The notes below the pieces were generated by a model that saw only the letters and a list, made by a program, of their open reading frames with translations, did no database searches and had not been told where the DNA came from. Position numbers and translations under genes: made by a program. Positions 54,174-63,952 of a DNA stretch of 64,000 nucleotides are shown here, one piece after another. Origin of the DNA: Reyranella aquatilis (GTDB taxonomy: Bacteria; Pseudomonadota; Alphaproteobacteria; Reyranellales; Reyranellaceae); assembly GCF_020880995.1 (NCBI RefSeq), contig NZ_JAJISD010000004.1:310001-374000 (forward strand), written 5' to 3'. How positions within the stretch are numbered: position 1 is the stretch's first letter; each line of letters starts with the position of its first letter.

Positions 54174-55769
54174 TTACTTGTCGAGCCAGACGTCTTCGAG
54201 ACGCCAGCCGTTGTAGATGCTGTTGTGCTGCAGCACGAGGTTCTTCACGGCCGGCGCCCAGCAGGTATTGGCGACGCCGTGCGTGATCGGCGGCCGCGCC
54301 GCGTCCTTGAGCAGGGCCTGCTCGATCTTCGACACGAGGACCTTGCGCTTGGCGACGTCGGTCTCGGCGGACTGCTCGTCGATCATCTTGTCGATCTCGG
54401 GATTCTTGTACGCCGTGTAGTTGCGGTCCGACGTGCTGTAGAAGTTCTCGTAGAAAACGCCATCCGGATCGTCGAGGCCGGCGCCGGTCAGGTTCATGCC
54501 GACCTGATAGTTCTTCTGCTGGATCTTGTTGTACCAGATCGTGGTGTCGATCGGCTCGAGCTCGCCGTCGATGTAGATCTGCTTCAGCTGGTCGATGAGG
54601 ATGACCGCCGGATCGCGATAGATCGCGATGTTGCGCGTCGCCACCTTGATCTTGAGCGGCTTGTCCGGACCGTAGCCCAGTTCCTTCATGATGCCGCGCG
54701 CAACCTCGCGGTTCTTCTCGATGTCGGGCCCGAAGCCGGGGAGCTTCTGCAGCTCGTCCTGCGTCATGCCCCAGACGCCGGCCGGCGGCGGCAGCATCGT
54801 CGCGCCGCGCAGGTCGTTGCCCTGGGCCAGGATGTCGCTGAACGGGCTGCGGTCGAGCGAATAGACGAGCGCCTCGCGCAGCCTGGGATTGTCGAACGGC
54901 GGGGCGTCCCGGTTGACCAGCAGGTTGCTGTGGACGTTGGTCGGCCGTGCCTCGCAGATCGCATCCTTCTTCTGGTCCTTCACGTCCTTCAGGAGCGGAA
55001 AGGTGATGTCGGAATCGAAGGTCAGGTCGAACTCGCCGGCCACGAAGCCCAGCACGCGGGTGCTGCGGTTCGGCACGATCTTGAACTCGATGGCGTCGAG
55101 ATAGGGGCGTCCCTTCCGCCAGTAGTCGGGGTTGCGCACCAGCTTGATGGCCTCGTTGCGCTTGAAGTCGGCGACCTTGAACGGGCCTGTGCCGATCGGC
55201 TTGGAGCGCATCACCCGCGCCTCGACATGGCACGGATAGACCGGCGAATAGCCGGCGGCCAGCATCGACATGAACGAGGGCTGCTGGCGCTCCAGCGTGA
55301 ACGTCACCTCGTTGTCGCCGTTGGTGGTGATCTCCTTGACGTTCTTGTACCAGACCTTGCGCGGGTTCTTGCGGATGATCTCCTGCTTCTCGTCGCCGCG
55401 CAGCGCGTCCCACGTGCACTTCACGTCCTTGGACGTGAACGGCTTGCCATCGTGCCACTTCACGCCTTCGCGCAGCTTGAAGGTAAGCTTGGTCTTGTCG
55501 TCGTTCCACGACCAGCTCTCGGCGAGCTCGGGCACGATCTTGTCGGGACTGTTGATCTTCTCCTTCGGGTCGAAGAAGACGAGATTGTTGAACACGCCCA
55601 TGAACGGCATGTTCACCGAGATCGTCGCTTCCTCGTGGATCGAGGCGCTCGGCGGATTGTCACGATGGGACACACGAAGTGTCCCGCCCTGCTTCTGTGC
55701 AAAGGCGGGAGCGGACAGCGCGACGGCGGCCACGAGACCGCCGGCAATGGTTGCCAGGCGTTTACGCAT
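54174..55769 (-). CDS. ABC transporter substrate-binding protein (SBP family 5)
   Basis: A 531-residue secreted binding protein. Signal peptide MRKRLATIAGGLVAAVALSA ends at PAFA before QKQGGTLR. The SBP_bac_5 signature region is LTFKLREGVKWHDGKPFTSK. GGGAGG lies seven bases before the ATG. It heads the minus-strand importer operon (binding protein, B, C, D, F) that runs into the GMC oxidoreductase. The ligand cannot be read; annotation as a peptide binder is only the family default. Confidence 0.9.
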   Translation of the reverse strand: MRKRLATIAGGLVAAVALSAPAFAQKQGGTLRVSHRDNPPSASIHEEATISVNMPFMGVFNNLVFFDPKEKINSPDKIVPELAESWSWNDDKTKLTFKLREGVKWHDGKPFTSKDVKCTWDALRGDEKQEIIRKNPRKVWYKNVKEITTNGDNEVTFTLERQQPSFMSMLAAGYSPVYPCHVEARVMRSKPIGTGPFKVADFKRNEAIKLVRNPDYWRKGRPYLDAIEFKIVPNRSTRVLGFVAGEFDLTFDSDITFPLLKDVKDQKKDAICEARPTNVHSNLLVNRDAPPFDNPRLREALVYSLDRSPFSDILAQGNDLRGATMLPPPAGVWGMTQDELQKLPGFGPDIEKNREVARGIMKELGYGPDKPLKIKVATRNIAIYRDPAVILIDQLKQIYIDGELEPIDTTIWYNKIQQKNYQVGMNLTGAGLDDPDGVFYENFYSTSDRNYTAYKNPEIDKMIDEQSAETDVAKRKVLVSKIEQALLKDAARPPITHGVANTCWAPAVKNLVLQHNSIYNGWRLEDVWLDK

Positions 55770-55856
55770 TTCAATCCTCCCAGAGACACGCTCGTTGGCG
55801 TGATTCTTCTTCCCCGTTGCCCGGGAGGCTATCACATCGTGTGCGACGGCCAAGCC

Positions 55857-56234
55857 TTAATGCGCCGGACCCTTCAGTTCTATCTGGTTGCCTTCCGGAT
55901 CATGGAAATAGACCGAGGGACCGTTGCCTTCGGCACCGTAGCGATCGACCGTTTCGCCGACCGATATGCCGAACGGCGCGAGCCGCATGACGATGGCGTC
56001 ACGATCGAACGGCTCCACGCGGAAGCAGAGATGATCCATGTTCGGCGCGCCGGACGAGGCGTCCGTCGCGATCAGGTCGAGCAGCGAGGCGCCGGCCCGC
56101 ATCTGCACCAGGTTCAGCCGCTCGAGGCGCCGCTCCTCGCGAAACCCCAGCGCCTGCTCGTAGAAACGGACCATGCCGGCGAGATCGCGGACGCGCAGCA
56201 CGACATGATCGATGCGTTCGACACGGAAGGTCAT
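55857..56234 (-). CDS. VOC (glyoxalase-fold) family protein
   Basis: A 125-residue VOC protein: VERIDHVVLRVRDLAGMVRF opens module one, NMDHLCFRVEPFD module two, and VYFHDPEGNQIELKG gives the terminal metal-ligand Glu. The histidines (DHVVL, DHLCF) and Glu are placed as in metal-dependent VOC enzymes such as glyoxalase and methylmalonyl-CoA epimerase. It is divergent from the aldolase gene with 48 bp between starts, and AAGGAGG precedes its ATG. Confidence 0.82.
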   Translation of the reverse strand: MTFRVERIDHVVLRVRDLAGMVRFYEQALGFREERRLERLNLVQMRAGASLLDLIATDASSGAPNMDHLCFRVEPFDRDAIVMRLAPFGISVGETVDRYGAEGNGPSVYFHDPEGNQIELKGPAH

Positions 56235-56282
56235 GGCGAATAGCCTCCTTCGGGCAAGGGCATGAAAAGCATGGAGGAGAGA

Positions 56283-57068
56283 ATGGCGTTCGCCGTCAAT
56301 GCCGCCAAGGCACGTCTGAAGAAGAACGAACTGTCGATCGGCATCGGCATCCGGCTGGTCCGCAACGTCGACATCGTGAAGGTGATGAAGGCGGCGGGCT
56401 TCGACTGGCTGTTCATCGACCTCGAACATGGATCGACGTCGATCGAGACGGCGTGCGAGATCGCCATTGCCGCCCAGGATTCCGGCATCGCGCCCATCGT
56501 GCGCGTACCGTATGGCGAACTCACCATGGCGACGCGCGTCCTCGACGGCGGCGCGCTGGGCATCGTCGTTCCACATGTCGACACGCCCGAGGAGGCGAAG
56601 GAGATCGCCGACAAGCTGCGCTATCCGCCGCGCGGCCATCGCTCGGTGGGCGGCGGCCAGGCGCAGTTCGACTACGAGCCGATGCCGCTCGGCGAGATGA
56701 CGACGAAGTCCGACGAGAACACGCTGATCGTGGTGATGATCGAGACGCCCAGGGCGGTCGAGAATGCCGAGGCGATCGCGGCGGTGCCGGGCATCGATTG
56801 CCTGCTGGTCGGTTCGAGCGACCTGTCGATGGAAATGGGCATCCCGGGCGACACCGGCAACCCGAAGGTCCAGGCCGCCGTCGACAAGGTCGTCGCCGCC
56901 TGCCGGAAGCACGGCAAGTGGCCGGGCATGGGCGGCGCCTACACCGAGGAGCTGCTCAAGATCTACACCGACAAGGGCATGAAGTTCCTGCTGGCCGGCA
57001 ACGACCTGCCGATGCTGACCGCCGCCGCCCGCGCGCACCAGGCCAAGGTGCGGGCGTTCCAGAAATGA
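56283..57068 (+). CDS. HpcH/HpaI-type aldolase
   Basis: A class II (metal-dependent) pyruvate aldolase of 261 residues. FDWLFIDLEHGSTSIETA and IVVPHVDTPEEAKEIADKLR carry the His/Arg of the active site, VVMIETPRAVENAE the metal-binding Glu, and LLVGSSDLSMEMGIPG the metal-binding Asp. It should split 2-keto-3-deoxy acids into pyruvate and an aldehyde. The ATG at 56283 is chosen because GGAGGAGA directly precedes it; an ATG at 56262 has no such site. The next gene overlaps by ATGA. Confidence 0.85.
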   Translation: MAFAVNAAKARLKKNELSIGIGIRLVRNVDIVKVMKAAGFDWLFIDLEHGSTSIETACEIAIAAQDSGIAPIVRVPYGELTMATRVLDGGALGIVVPHVDTPEEAKEIADKLRYPPRGHRSVGGGQAQFDYEPMPLGEMTTKSDENTLIVVMIETPRAVENAEAIAAVPGIDCLLVGSSDLSMEMGIPGDTGNPKVQAAVDKVVAACRKHGKWPGMGGAYTEELLKIYTDKGMKFLLAGNDLPMLTAAARAHQAKVRAFQK

Positions 57069-57853
57069 ACCGACGGGATCTGGGCCTTGGGCCAGCCAGG
57101 GACTTCCAACTCCTGATTCCGTCCTCCTACGGCAACACTCTAAAGGCCTCGGGCCCAGTCGGACCTCGCCCCGACATACGCATGGTCGGGGCGCAGGACG
57201 AATGTGCACCGAGCCGGTTGCCTCGGTGGATTGCCGATAAGAAGTTCACCTTCCGGCGGATGTCCCATCCTCTGCCGGACCTGGACGGCCGGGAGATTGT
57301 CCAGAACATCTACCACTACGACGACTTCTTCATCGCTTCAGAGACGATAAGGAACTTCCTGATCAGGATCGCAGGGGGCGAGGCGGAAGCCGTTCGGATC
57401 GACGTCCGCCACGACGATGGAAAGTCACCGCGAGAAGCTTACTTCGCGGTGAAGATCCTGCGCACGATCGACTGCATCGATCTGACCAGATCGCTAGTCA
57501 ACCGCGGACATCCCGCCTTCCGCGAGGACATCGTGCCCTTCGAACAGGACCTTACCTCGCTCAGCCTCACGTCCGAGCTGGCATCGGAGTTCGCGAATGT
57601 CGATGGGGCGAAGTACGTCTCGTGCCCGCGCTGGCAGCGCGCCAAATCAATCACGCTGATCGAGAGTCGAATACCGGCCGGCACAACGGTGTTCCAGCCT
57701 GCATTCTGGCCAGGTCACCTGATCGCAACGGAAGATTTCGACTCCGAACTTGCAAGCCTCTGTTCGGGCGTTTCCCTTGGATACTGCTCCTGGCGTCTTC
57801 CCCTTTCCGACCCTCACGGCGCTCACATGCGGCTCATGCAGGATCTCAGATAG
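57065..57853 (+). CDS. DUF1629/Imm11-like protein of unknown function
   Basis: A 262-residue protein without signal or membrane segment. NIYHYDDFFIASETIRNFL, RTIDCIDLTRS and the aromatic ending AFWPGHLIATEDFDSELASL follow the look of DUF1629 (Imm11-type) proteins, which are immunity proteins in some toxin systems. Its ATG overlaps the aldolase stop by four bases, yet its base usage is less GC-biased than the neighbours', so it may be a later arrival. A start at the ATG at 57182 would drop an unconvincing N-terminus. No toxin gene lies beside it. It ends three bases from the convergent decarboxylase gene. Confidence 0.45.
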   Translation: MNRRDLGLGPARDFQLLIPSSYGNTLKASGPVGPRPDIRMVGAQDECAPSRLPRWIADKKFTFRRMSHPLPDLDGREIVQNIYHYDDFFIASETIRNFLIRIAGGEAEAVRIDVRHDDGKSPREAYFAVKILRTIDCIDLTRSLVNRGHPAFREDIVPFEQDLTSLSLTSELASEFANVDGAKYVSCPRWQRAKSITLIESRIPAGTTVFQPAFWPGHLIATEDFDSELASLCSGVSLGYCSWRLPLSDPHGAHMRLMQDLR

Positions 57854-57856
57854 CGT

Positions 57857-59509
57857 CTACCGCTTCCCCTCGATCTCGATCTCGATGAGGTGCGGCTTGC
57901 CGGACTTGAAGGCGGCTTCGACGGCGGCCTTGATGTCGTCGGCCTTCGAGACATAGGTGCCGGCGACGCCCATGCCCCTGGCGAGATCGACGAACCCCAT
58001 GGTCGGGCCGGTCAGGTCCATGTGCATGTAGGGCTTGTTCGACTTCACGTCGAAGCGCGCGCGGTAGGCGTCGATATTGTGCTTGAGCACGCGGTACTCG
58101 CGGTTCGCCAGGATGACGAACACGATCGGCAGGTCGTGATGGGCCGCGGTCCACAGCGCCTGGATCGAGTACATCGACGAGCCGTCGCCCGAGACACAGA
58201 GGACCGGCCGCTTGGTCTGCGCGACCGCGACGCCGATGGCGCCGGCAAGGCCCTGCCCGATGCCGCCGCCGCGGCCGCTGTAGTAGTCGCCCGGTCCCTT
58301 GAAGGTGAAGGTCTTGAAGAGATCGAGGTTGGCCGTGATCGTCTCATCGACAACGACGACGTCCTCCGGCGAGCCCGCATGGATCTCGGCCATCGCGCGC
58401 GCCATCGAGGTCGGCGTGCGCGACCAGGCCTTCTCGACGCGGGCCTTCTGCGCGGCATCGTCGGCATCCTTGCGGGCCTTCATCGCGTCATTTCGCTTCT
58501 TCGCCGCCGCGGCATCGACACCCGTCAGCGCGGCATCGAGCGCTTCGAGCGCCGCGCCGGGGTCCGCCAGCACACCGGCATCGAGCGCGAAATTGTAGGC
58601 GAGACGCGAGGCGCCGGCCTCGATCTGCAGCACCCTGGTGCCCGCCGCGAAGGGCGAACCCGGCCCGTACCACACCTCCTCGAAGAACGGCCCACCCACC
58701 ATCAGTACAAGATCGTTCTCGGCCAGCTGTTTGGCGACGCCCGGCGCGTCGAAGGCCAGCGTGCCGCGATAGGCCGGATGATCGGTCGGAAAGGAATTCT
58801 GGCCGCGCAGGCCCTGGAACCACACCGAGGCACCCAGCTTGTCGACGAGCTTGACCAGCGTCCTGTCGGCACCGGCGCGCGCGATGTCGTCGCCCGCCAC
58901 GATGGCCGCGTTCTTCGCGGCGGCCAGCAGCTTCGCCATGGCGGCGATGCCCGCCGGATCGGGACGGGTCGCGGTGTAGGAATGGCCGGGCTTGCCGGCG
59001 GGGATCGAGGTCTCCTGCTCCATCACGTCGATCGGCAGTGCCACGAACACCGGGCCGGCCGGCGCCTCGTTGGCGATCTTGAAGGCGCGCTGGAGGATCG
59101 GGCCGAGTTCGTCGGCGCGCTCGACCTGCACGCTCCACTTGGTGACAGGCGCGGCGATGGCGGCAAGGTCGTGGCCGAGGATCGGATCGCGCAGGCGCAT
59201 GCGCGTGTCCTGCTGGCCGGCCGTCACGACCATCGGCGAACTGTTCTTGAGGGCGCTGTAGATCGCCCCGATGGCATTGCCGAGGCCGGGCGCCACGTGG
59301 AGGTTCACGAAGGCGGTCTTGCCGCTGGCCTGCGCATAGAAGTTGGCCGCGCCGGTCGCGACGCCCTCGTGCAGGTGAACGATGTACTGGAGCTCCGGAT
59401 AGTCGGGCAGCGAATCGAGCAGCGGGCTCTCGGTCGTGCCCGGGTTGCCGAAGATGCGATCGACGCCGTGATTGATGAGCGTTTCCAGAAGGACCTGACG
59501 TCCGCGCAT
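57857..59509 (-). CDS. Thiamine diphosphate-dependent decarboxylase, benzoylformate decarboxylase/acetolactate synthase-like
   Basis: A 550-residue ThDP enzyme. The N-terminal Pyr domain has FGNPGTTESPLLDSLPDYPE and the catalytic Glu in VHLHEGVATGAANFYAQASG; the C-terminal PP domain has CVSGDGSSMYSIQALWTAAH with ILANREYRVLK, the GDG...N metal site. The HEG..TGAANFYAQ start is closest to benzoylformate decarboxylase and the large acetolactate-synthase-like group; no small regulatory subunit is near, so ALS is less likely. GGGAGAG precedes the ATG. The DsbA-fold isomerase gene lies 14 bases upstream. Confidence 0.82.
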   Translation of the reverse strand: MRGRQVLLETLINHGVDRIFGNPGTTESPLLDSLPDYPELQYIVHLHEGVATGAANFYAQASGKTAFVNLHVAPGLGNAIGAIYSALKNSSPMVVTAGQQDTRMRLRDPILGHDLAAIAAPVTKWSVQVERADELGPILQRAFKIANEAPAGPVFVALPIDVMEQETSIPAGKPGHSYTATRPDPAGIAAMAKLLAAAKNAAIVAGDDIARAGADRTLVKLVDKLGASVWFQGLRGQNSFPTDHPAYRGTLAFDAPGVAKQLAENDLVLMVGGPFFEEVWYGPGSPFAAGTRVLQIEAGASRLAYNFALDAGVLADPGAALEALDAALTGVDAAAAKKRNDAMKARKDADDAAQKARVEKAWSRTPTSMARAMAEIHAGSPEDVVVVDETITANLDLFKTFTFKGPGDYYSGRGGGIGQGLAGAIGVAVAQTKRPVLCVSGDGSSMYSIQALWTAAHHDLPIVFVILANREYRVLKHNIDAYRARFDVKSNKPYMHMDLTGPTMGFVDLARGMGVAGTYVSKADDIKAAVEAAFKSGKPHLIEIEIEGKR

Positions 59510-59523
59510 TTGATCTCTCCCTT

Positions 59524-60156
59524 TCAATTTCCCTGCTTCGACCGCAGCGCATCCAGCGCCCGGTCGACGAATCCCAGCCGGTCCTGCCCCCAGAAGCGCA
59601 CACCATCGACGATGAAGGTCGGCGCCCCGAACACCTGCAGCGCCTCGGCCTCCTGCGTGAAGGTCCGGTAGGCCGCCTGCACCTCGGCACTGGTCTCCGC
59701 CTGGTGCAGCGCGTGTCCGTCCATCCCGTTCTCCTCGGCGATCGCGATCCTCACCTCGGCCGACGCCGTGTCGCGCTCCTCCGCCCACAGGGCGCGCAGC
59801 AGCGCGTGGCTCAGCCGGAAGGCATCGAGACCGCGCAACTGCGCGGCGATCACCATCCACCCGGGCCGTTTGTTCCAGTCCGGATCGGCGACCTTCTCCG
59901 GATAGTAGCGGGGCCTGAGCGCCAGCGGCATCTGCAGGTAGCGCCGCCAGCGGTCCAGTTCCTCCTCGTGATACGAGCGGCGGGCCGGCGGCCGCGTGCG
60001 CAGCGGCACGCCACCGGTCCGCGGAACGATCTCCTGGAAGTCGAACGGCTTCAGGACCAGCCGCACCTTGTGGCGCCGCACGATGTCCTCCAGTTGCGGC
60101 CCCATGAGATAGGCCCAGGGCGAGGACAGGCTGTAGAAGCACGGCAGTTCAATCAT
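59524..60156 (-). CDS. DsbA-fold isomerase, 2-hydroxychromene-2-carboxylate isomerase-like
   Basis: A 210-residue thioredoxin-fold protein. The opening CFYSLSSPWAYLMGPQLEDI has Ser-Ser-Pro-Trp in place of the CxxC of DsbA, which is the HCCA isomerase (kappa-GST-like) pattern, and VFGAPTFIVDGVRFWGQDR near the end is the conserved cis-Pro glutathione region. HCCA isomerase acts in naphthalene degradation; many homologs have other substrates. Same strand and 14 bases before the decarboxylase gene. Divergent from the FAD monooxygenase, whose possible upstream ATG overlaps its start. Confidence 0.8.
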   Translation of the reverse strand: MIELPCFYSLSSPWAYLMGPQLEDIVRRHKVRLVLKPFDFQEIVPRTGGVPLRTRPPARRSYHEEELDRWRRYLQMPLALRPRYYPEKVADPDWNKRPGWMVIAAQLRGLDAFRLSHALLRALWAEERDTASAEVRIAIAEENGMDGHALHQAETSAEVQAAYRTFTQEAEALQVFGAPTFIVDGVRFWGQDRLGFVDRALDALRSKQGN

Positions 60157-60202
60157 GCGGGCGGCCCTGCTAAGGAAATCCGTGGAGGGTCAGAAGCACG
60201 GC

Positions 60203-61672
60203 ATGGACGGTGTTGTCGAGCGGCATTCGGCGGGCCTGGACGCGCTGGAGAAGATCGCGCGCCACGATCTGGCGCGATTGAACTATCCGGCGGCCAACTG
60301 GGTGCCGGAGAAGACCGGCCCGGACGGAAGGCGCGTGCTCGACGTGCTGGTGGTCGGCGCCGGCATGTGCGGCCAGACCGTCGGCTGGGGCCTGATGCGC
60401 GAGGGCGTCCGCAACATCCGGGTGATCGAGCGCAACACCCACGGCCACGAAGGGCCGTGGAACACCACCGCGCGCATGCCGATCCTGCGCTCGCCCAAGC
60501 ATCTCACCGGGCCCGATCTCGGCGTTCCGTCCCTCACCTTCCGTGCCTGGTACGAGGCGCAGCACGGCGCCGAGGGCTGGGAGACGCTCTACAAGATCGC
60601 GCGGCTCGACTGGCTGTCCTATCTCCTGTGGGTGCGCAAGGTCGTCGACCTGAAGGTCGAGAACGGCGTGTCGTTGCTGAAGGTCGAGGCGGCGGGCGAT
60701 TTCCTGCAGGCGAGCCTGTCGACCGGCGAGACGGTGCTGACCCGCAAGCTCGTGCTCGCCAACGGCCGCGACGGATCGGGTGGCTTCCGCTGGCCGTCGC
60801 TGCCCTCGTTCGATCCGGAAGACCCGGCCCGCGCCGGCCGCGTCTTTCACACGCTGGAAGACATCGACTTCGACGCGCTCAAGGGCAAGCGCATCGGCAT
60901 CCTGGGCGTGCTCGCGACCGCGATCGACAATGCCTGCACGGCGCTGGAGGCTGGCGCGCGCGAGGCGATCTGCTACGCGCGGCGGCCCCACCTGCCGCAG
61001 GTCAACAAGTCGAAGGGCGTGTCCTTCCCGGGCTTCCAGCGCGGGCAGGGCATGCTGGACGACGACTGGCGCTGGAAGATCTACACCTACATGCTGGCCG
61101 CCGGCTCGCCGCCGCCGCACGAATCGGTGCTGCGCGCCCAGAAGCTGCCGGGCTTCGCCTTTCGCTTCGCCGAACCCTGGCTCGACATGAGGATCGAAGG
61201 CGATGGCGTCGTCGTGAAGACGGCCAGGGCGACGGAGCGCTTCGATGCCGTGCTGATCGGCACCGGCTTCGACGTCGACCTGTCGCGCCGGCCCGAACTC
61301 GCGTCCTTCGCCGGCAATGCGACCCTGTGGGGCGACCGACGCTCTGCCGAAGAGGCGCAGGCCAACGCCGAGGCGGCCCGCTATCCCTATCTCGGTCCGG
61401 GCTTCGAGCTGGTCGAGAAGGTGCCGGGGCGCACGCCGCATATGGGCGACATCCATCTCTTCAACTGGGGCAGCATCCTCAGTCACGGCGCGCTGGCCGG
61501 CGACATTCCCGGTCTCTTCGTCGGCTCGACGCGCCTCGTCCAGGCGATCTCGCATGCGATGTTCCGCGCGGACATCGACCGGCACGTCCAGAACATGTTC
61601 GCACAGGAAGACCCGGAGCTGGCGCCGACCGACTATTTCGTGCCGCGCGACAAGCGGTCCGGCACGCTCTGA
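60203..61672 (+). CDS. FAD/NAD(P)-binding monooxygenase-like protein
   Basis: A 489-residue flavoprotein from the ATG at 60203. The FAD motif is VLVVGAGMCGQTVGWGL, followed by VIERNTHGHEGPWNTTARMP, and the second dinucleotide motif is IGILGVLATAIDNACTAL, weaker than usual. It resembles flavin-containing and Baeyer-Villiger-type monooxygenases. The upstream ATG at 60155 sits opposite the isomerase start, so the shorter form is more likely; GGAGG is 15 bases before it. The GMC gene follows 13 bases after its stop. Confidence 0.75.
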   Translation: MDGVVERHSAGLDALEKIARHDLARLNYPAANWVPEKTGPDGRRVLDVLVVGAGMCGQTVGWGLMREGVRNIRVIERNTHGHEGPWNTTARMPILRSPKHLTGPDLGVPSLTFRAWYEAQHGAEGWETLYKIARLDWLSYLLWVRKVVDLKVENGVSLLKVEAAGDFLQASLSTGETVLTRKLVLANGRDGSGGFRWPSLPSFDPEDPARAGRVFHTLEDIDFDALKGKRIGILGVLATAIDNACTALEAGAREAICYARRPHLPQVNKSKGVSFPGFQRGQGMLDDDWRWKIYTYMLAAGSPPPHESVLRAQKLPGFAFRFAEPWLDMRIEGDGVVVKTARATERFDAVLIGTGFDVDLSRRPELASFAGNATLWGDRRSAEEAQANAEAARYPYLGPGFELVEKVPGRTPHMGDIHLFNWGSILSHGALAGDIPGLFVGSTRLVQAISHAMFRADIDRHVQNMFAQEDPELAPTDYFVPRDKRSGTL

Positions 61673-61685
61673 AAGGGAGAGAGAC

Positions 61686-63281
61686 ATGCAGGCGGATTAT
61701 GTGGTCGTCGGCGCGGGATCGGCCGGCTGCACGGTCGCGGCGCGCCTCAGCGAGACCGGCGCCTCGGTGATCCTGCTGGAGGCCGGTCCCAGCGACTGGC
61801 ATCCGATGATCCACATTCCGGCCGGCATCCGCTCGCTGATCCGCAATCCGCTGGTGAACTGGAACTTCACGACCGAGCCGGAGAAGGGCTCGGGCGATCG
61901 CCGCATCGAATGGCCGCGCGGCCGCACGCTGGGCGGCTCGAGCTCGATCAACGGCATGCTCTATGTGCGCGGGGCGCCGGCCGACTTCGACGGCTGGGCG
62001 CAGATGGGCTGCCGCGGCTGGAGCTACGACGACGTGCTGCCCTTCTTCATGAAGTCCGAGCAGTACGTGCAGGGCGGCGACAAGGAGGTGCGCGGCCAGG
62101 ACGGCCCCCTCAAGGTCGAGGACTATCGGACCATCCTGCCGCTCACCCACCGCTTCGTCGAAGGCGCGCAGCAGGCGGGCATTCCGTTCAACCCGGACCT
62201 CAACGGCAAGACGCGCCAGGGTGTCGGCTACTCGCAGATGACCCGGCGCGGCCGCTGGCGCGGATCGACGGCGCAGACCTATCTCCGCGAGGCGCGCGGC
62301 CGTCCCAACCTGCGCGTCGAGACCAACGCGCAGGGCGGCAAGCTGATCTTCGAGGGCAGCCGTTGCGTCGGCGTCACCTTCCAGCGCGGCGGCAGCCTCA
62401 CGGAAGTGCGCGCCAATCGCGAGGTCATCGTCTCGGGCGGCGCGATCAACTCGCCGCACATCCTGCAGATCTCCGGCATCGGACCGGCCGCGCACCTGCA
62501 GTCGCTCGGCATCCCGGTGGTGCACGACCTCGCCGGAGTCGGCGGCAACCTGATCGACCACTATGTCGTGCGCGTCGTGCATCGCGTGAAGGGGGCCGAG
62601 ACGGTCAATGAGATTTCGCGCTTCCCGCGCGTGCTGCCGGAGATCCTGCGCTTCGCCCTGACCGGCCGCGGCGCGCTCACCTTCGGCGTGACGACGGCGC
62701 AGGTCTTCTGCGACAGCCGCGAGGGGCTGGCCTCGCCCGATCTGCAGCTTCTGTTCACGCCGGGCAGCACCCATCCGCTGAAGTTCGGCCAGCTCGACGA
62801 GGAGCCCGGCATGAGCTGCGTGGTCTGCGTCGTGAAGCCCGACAGCCGCGGCACCATCATGGCGGCGTCCGCCGATCCCTTCGCGCGGCCGCACATCAAG
62901 CCCAACTACCTCTCGACGCATACCGACGAGCTGGCGCTGCTGGGCGGCGTCCGGCACGTGCGCCGCATCTTCGCCGCCCCCGCCCTCGCCCAGCACAGCA
63001 CCGGCGAAATCCAGCCCGGGCCCGACGTGAAGACCGACGCCGACCTGCTGGCCTATGCCCGCCGCGCCGGCAATACCCTCTACCACCCGGTGGGTACCTG
63101 CCGGATGGGCGAGGATCCGCGCGCCGTCGTCGATTCGCGCCTGCGTGTGCACGGCCTCCAGGGCCTGCGCGTTATCGACGCCTCGGTGATGCCGACGCTG
63201 ACCACCGGCAACACCAACGCCCCCACGATCATGATCGGCGAGAAGGGCGCGGCGATGATCCGGGAAGACGCGGCCGCATAA
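61686..63281 (+). CDS. GMC-family FAD oxidoreductase, second copy
   Basis: A 531-residue GMC flavoprotein. FAD motif [19 protein letters not shown], signature 1 [18 protein letters not shown], signature 2 [16 protein letters not shown], catalytic His in [12 protein letters not shown] and Asn in [15 protein letters not shown]. It is similar in plan to the copy at 48635-50251 but not a recent duplicate: many residues differ between the two. AAAGGGAGAGAG precedes the ATG. Operon with the FAD monooxygenase. Confidence 0.88.
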   Translation: MQADYVVVGAGSAGCTVAARLSETGASVILLEAGPSDWHPMIHIPAGIRSLIRNPLVNWNFTTEPEKGSGDRRIEWPRGRTLGGSSSINGMLYVRGAPADFDGWAQMGCRGWSYDDVLPFFMKSEQYVQGGDKEVRGQDGPLKVEDYRTILPLTHRFVEGAQQAGIPFNPDLNGKTRQGVGYSQMTRRGRWRGSTAQTYLREARGRPNLRVETNAQGGKLIFEGSRCVGVTFQRGGSLTEVRANREVIVSGGAINSPHILQISGIGPAAHLQSLGIPVVHDLAGVGGNLIDHYVVRVVHRVKGAETVNEISRFPRVLPEILRFALTGRGALTFGVTTAQVFCDSREGLASPDLQLLFTPGSTHPLKFGQLDEEPGMSCVVCVVKPDSRGTIMAASADPFARPHIKPNYLSTHTDELALLGGVRHVRRIFAAPALAQHSTGEIQPGPDVKTDADLLAYARRAGNTLYHPVGTCRMGEDPRAVVDSRLRVHGLQGLRVIDASVMPTLTTGNTNAPTIMIGEKGAAMIREDAAA

Positions 63282-63297
63282 ATCGCCGGACCCTTCG

Positions 63298-63909
63298 GTG
63301 AGCAGGATCGACTTCAGGAAGACGCTGGCGGCGCTCTACACGGCGCCCGCCGGCCGCTTCGCCGAGATCGATGTGCCGGCGCTCGGCTTCGTGAAGGTCG
63401 ACGGCGAGGGCGATCCCAACGTCGCACCAGCCTACAGGCGGGCGATCGAGTGGCTCTATCCGGTGAGCTACGCGATGAAGTTCGCCGCCAAGGCGGCCGG
63501 GAGGGACTATGTCGTGCCTCCGCTGGAAGGCCTCTGGTGGGCCGACGATCCGGCGGACTTCGTGGCCCGGCGCAAGGAGCGCTGGCGCTGGACGATGATG
63601 ATCATGGCGCCCGACTTCATCGAACCGTCGGTCTTCGAGGCAGCGGTCGAGAAGGCGAGGAAGAAGCTCGGCGACGCACCCGCGACCCTGAGGTTCGAGC
63701 CGCTCGCCGAGGGCCGCGCGCTGCAGACGCTGCACGTCGGCCGTTACGACGACGAAGGCCCCACCCTCGCCCATCTGCACGACGAGATCATGCCGGCCCG
63801 GGGCCTCGATTTCGCCGGCCCGCATCACGAGATCTATCTCAGCGATCCGCGCCGCACCGCACCGGAGAAACTCAAGACGATCCTGCGGCAGCCGGTGAAG
63901 CCGATCTGA
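63298..63909 (+). CDS. GyrI-like small-molecule-binding domain protein
   Basis: A 203-residue protein with the GyrI-like layout: [17 protein letters not shown], an [20 protein letters not shown] helix-strand, and a C-terminal beta repeat with [20 protein letters not shown]. GyrI-like domains bind small organic molecules; this stand-alone form has an unknown role. The GTG start at 63298 is 16 bases after the GMC stop, so it is probably in the same operon. Confidence 0.78.
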   Translation: MSRIDFRKTLAALYTAPAGRFAEIDVPALGFVKVDGEGDPNVAPAYRRAIEWLYPVSYAMKFAAKAAGRDYVVPPLEGLWWADDPADFVARRKERWRWTMMIMAPDFIEPSVFEAAVEKARKKLGDAPATLRFEPLAEGRALQTLHVGRYDDEGPTLAHLHDEIMPARGLDFAGPHHEIYLSDPRRTAPEKLKTILRQPVKPI

Positions 63910-63952
63910 CGGGTTGCAACATGAGCAAAGGTCCTTCGCCTCGCTCATCAAC

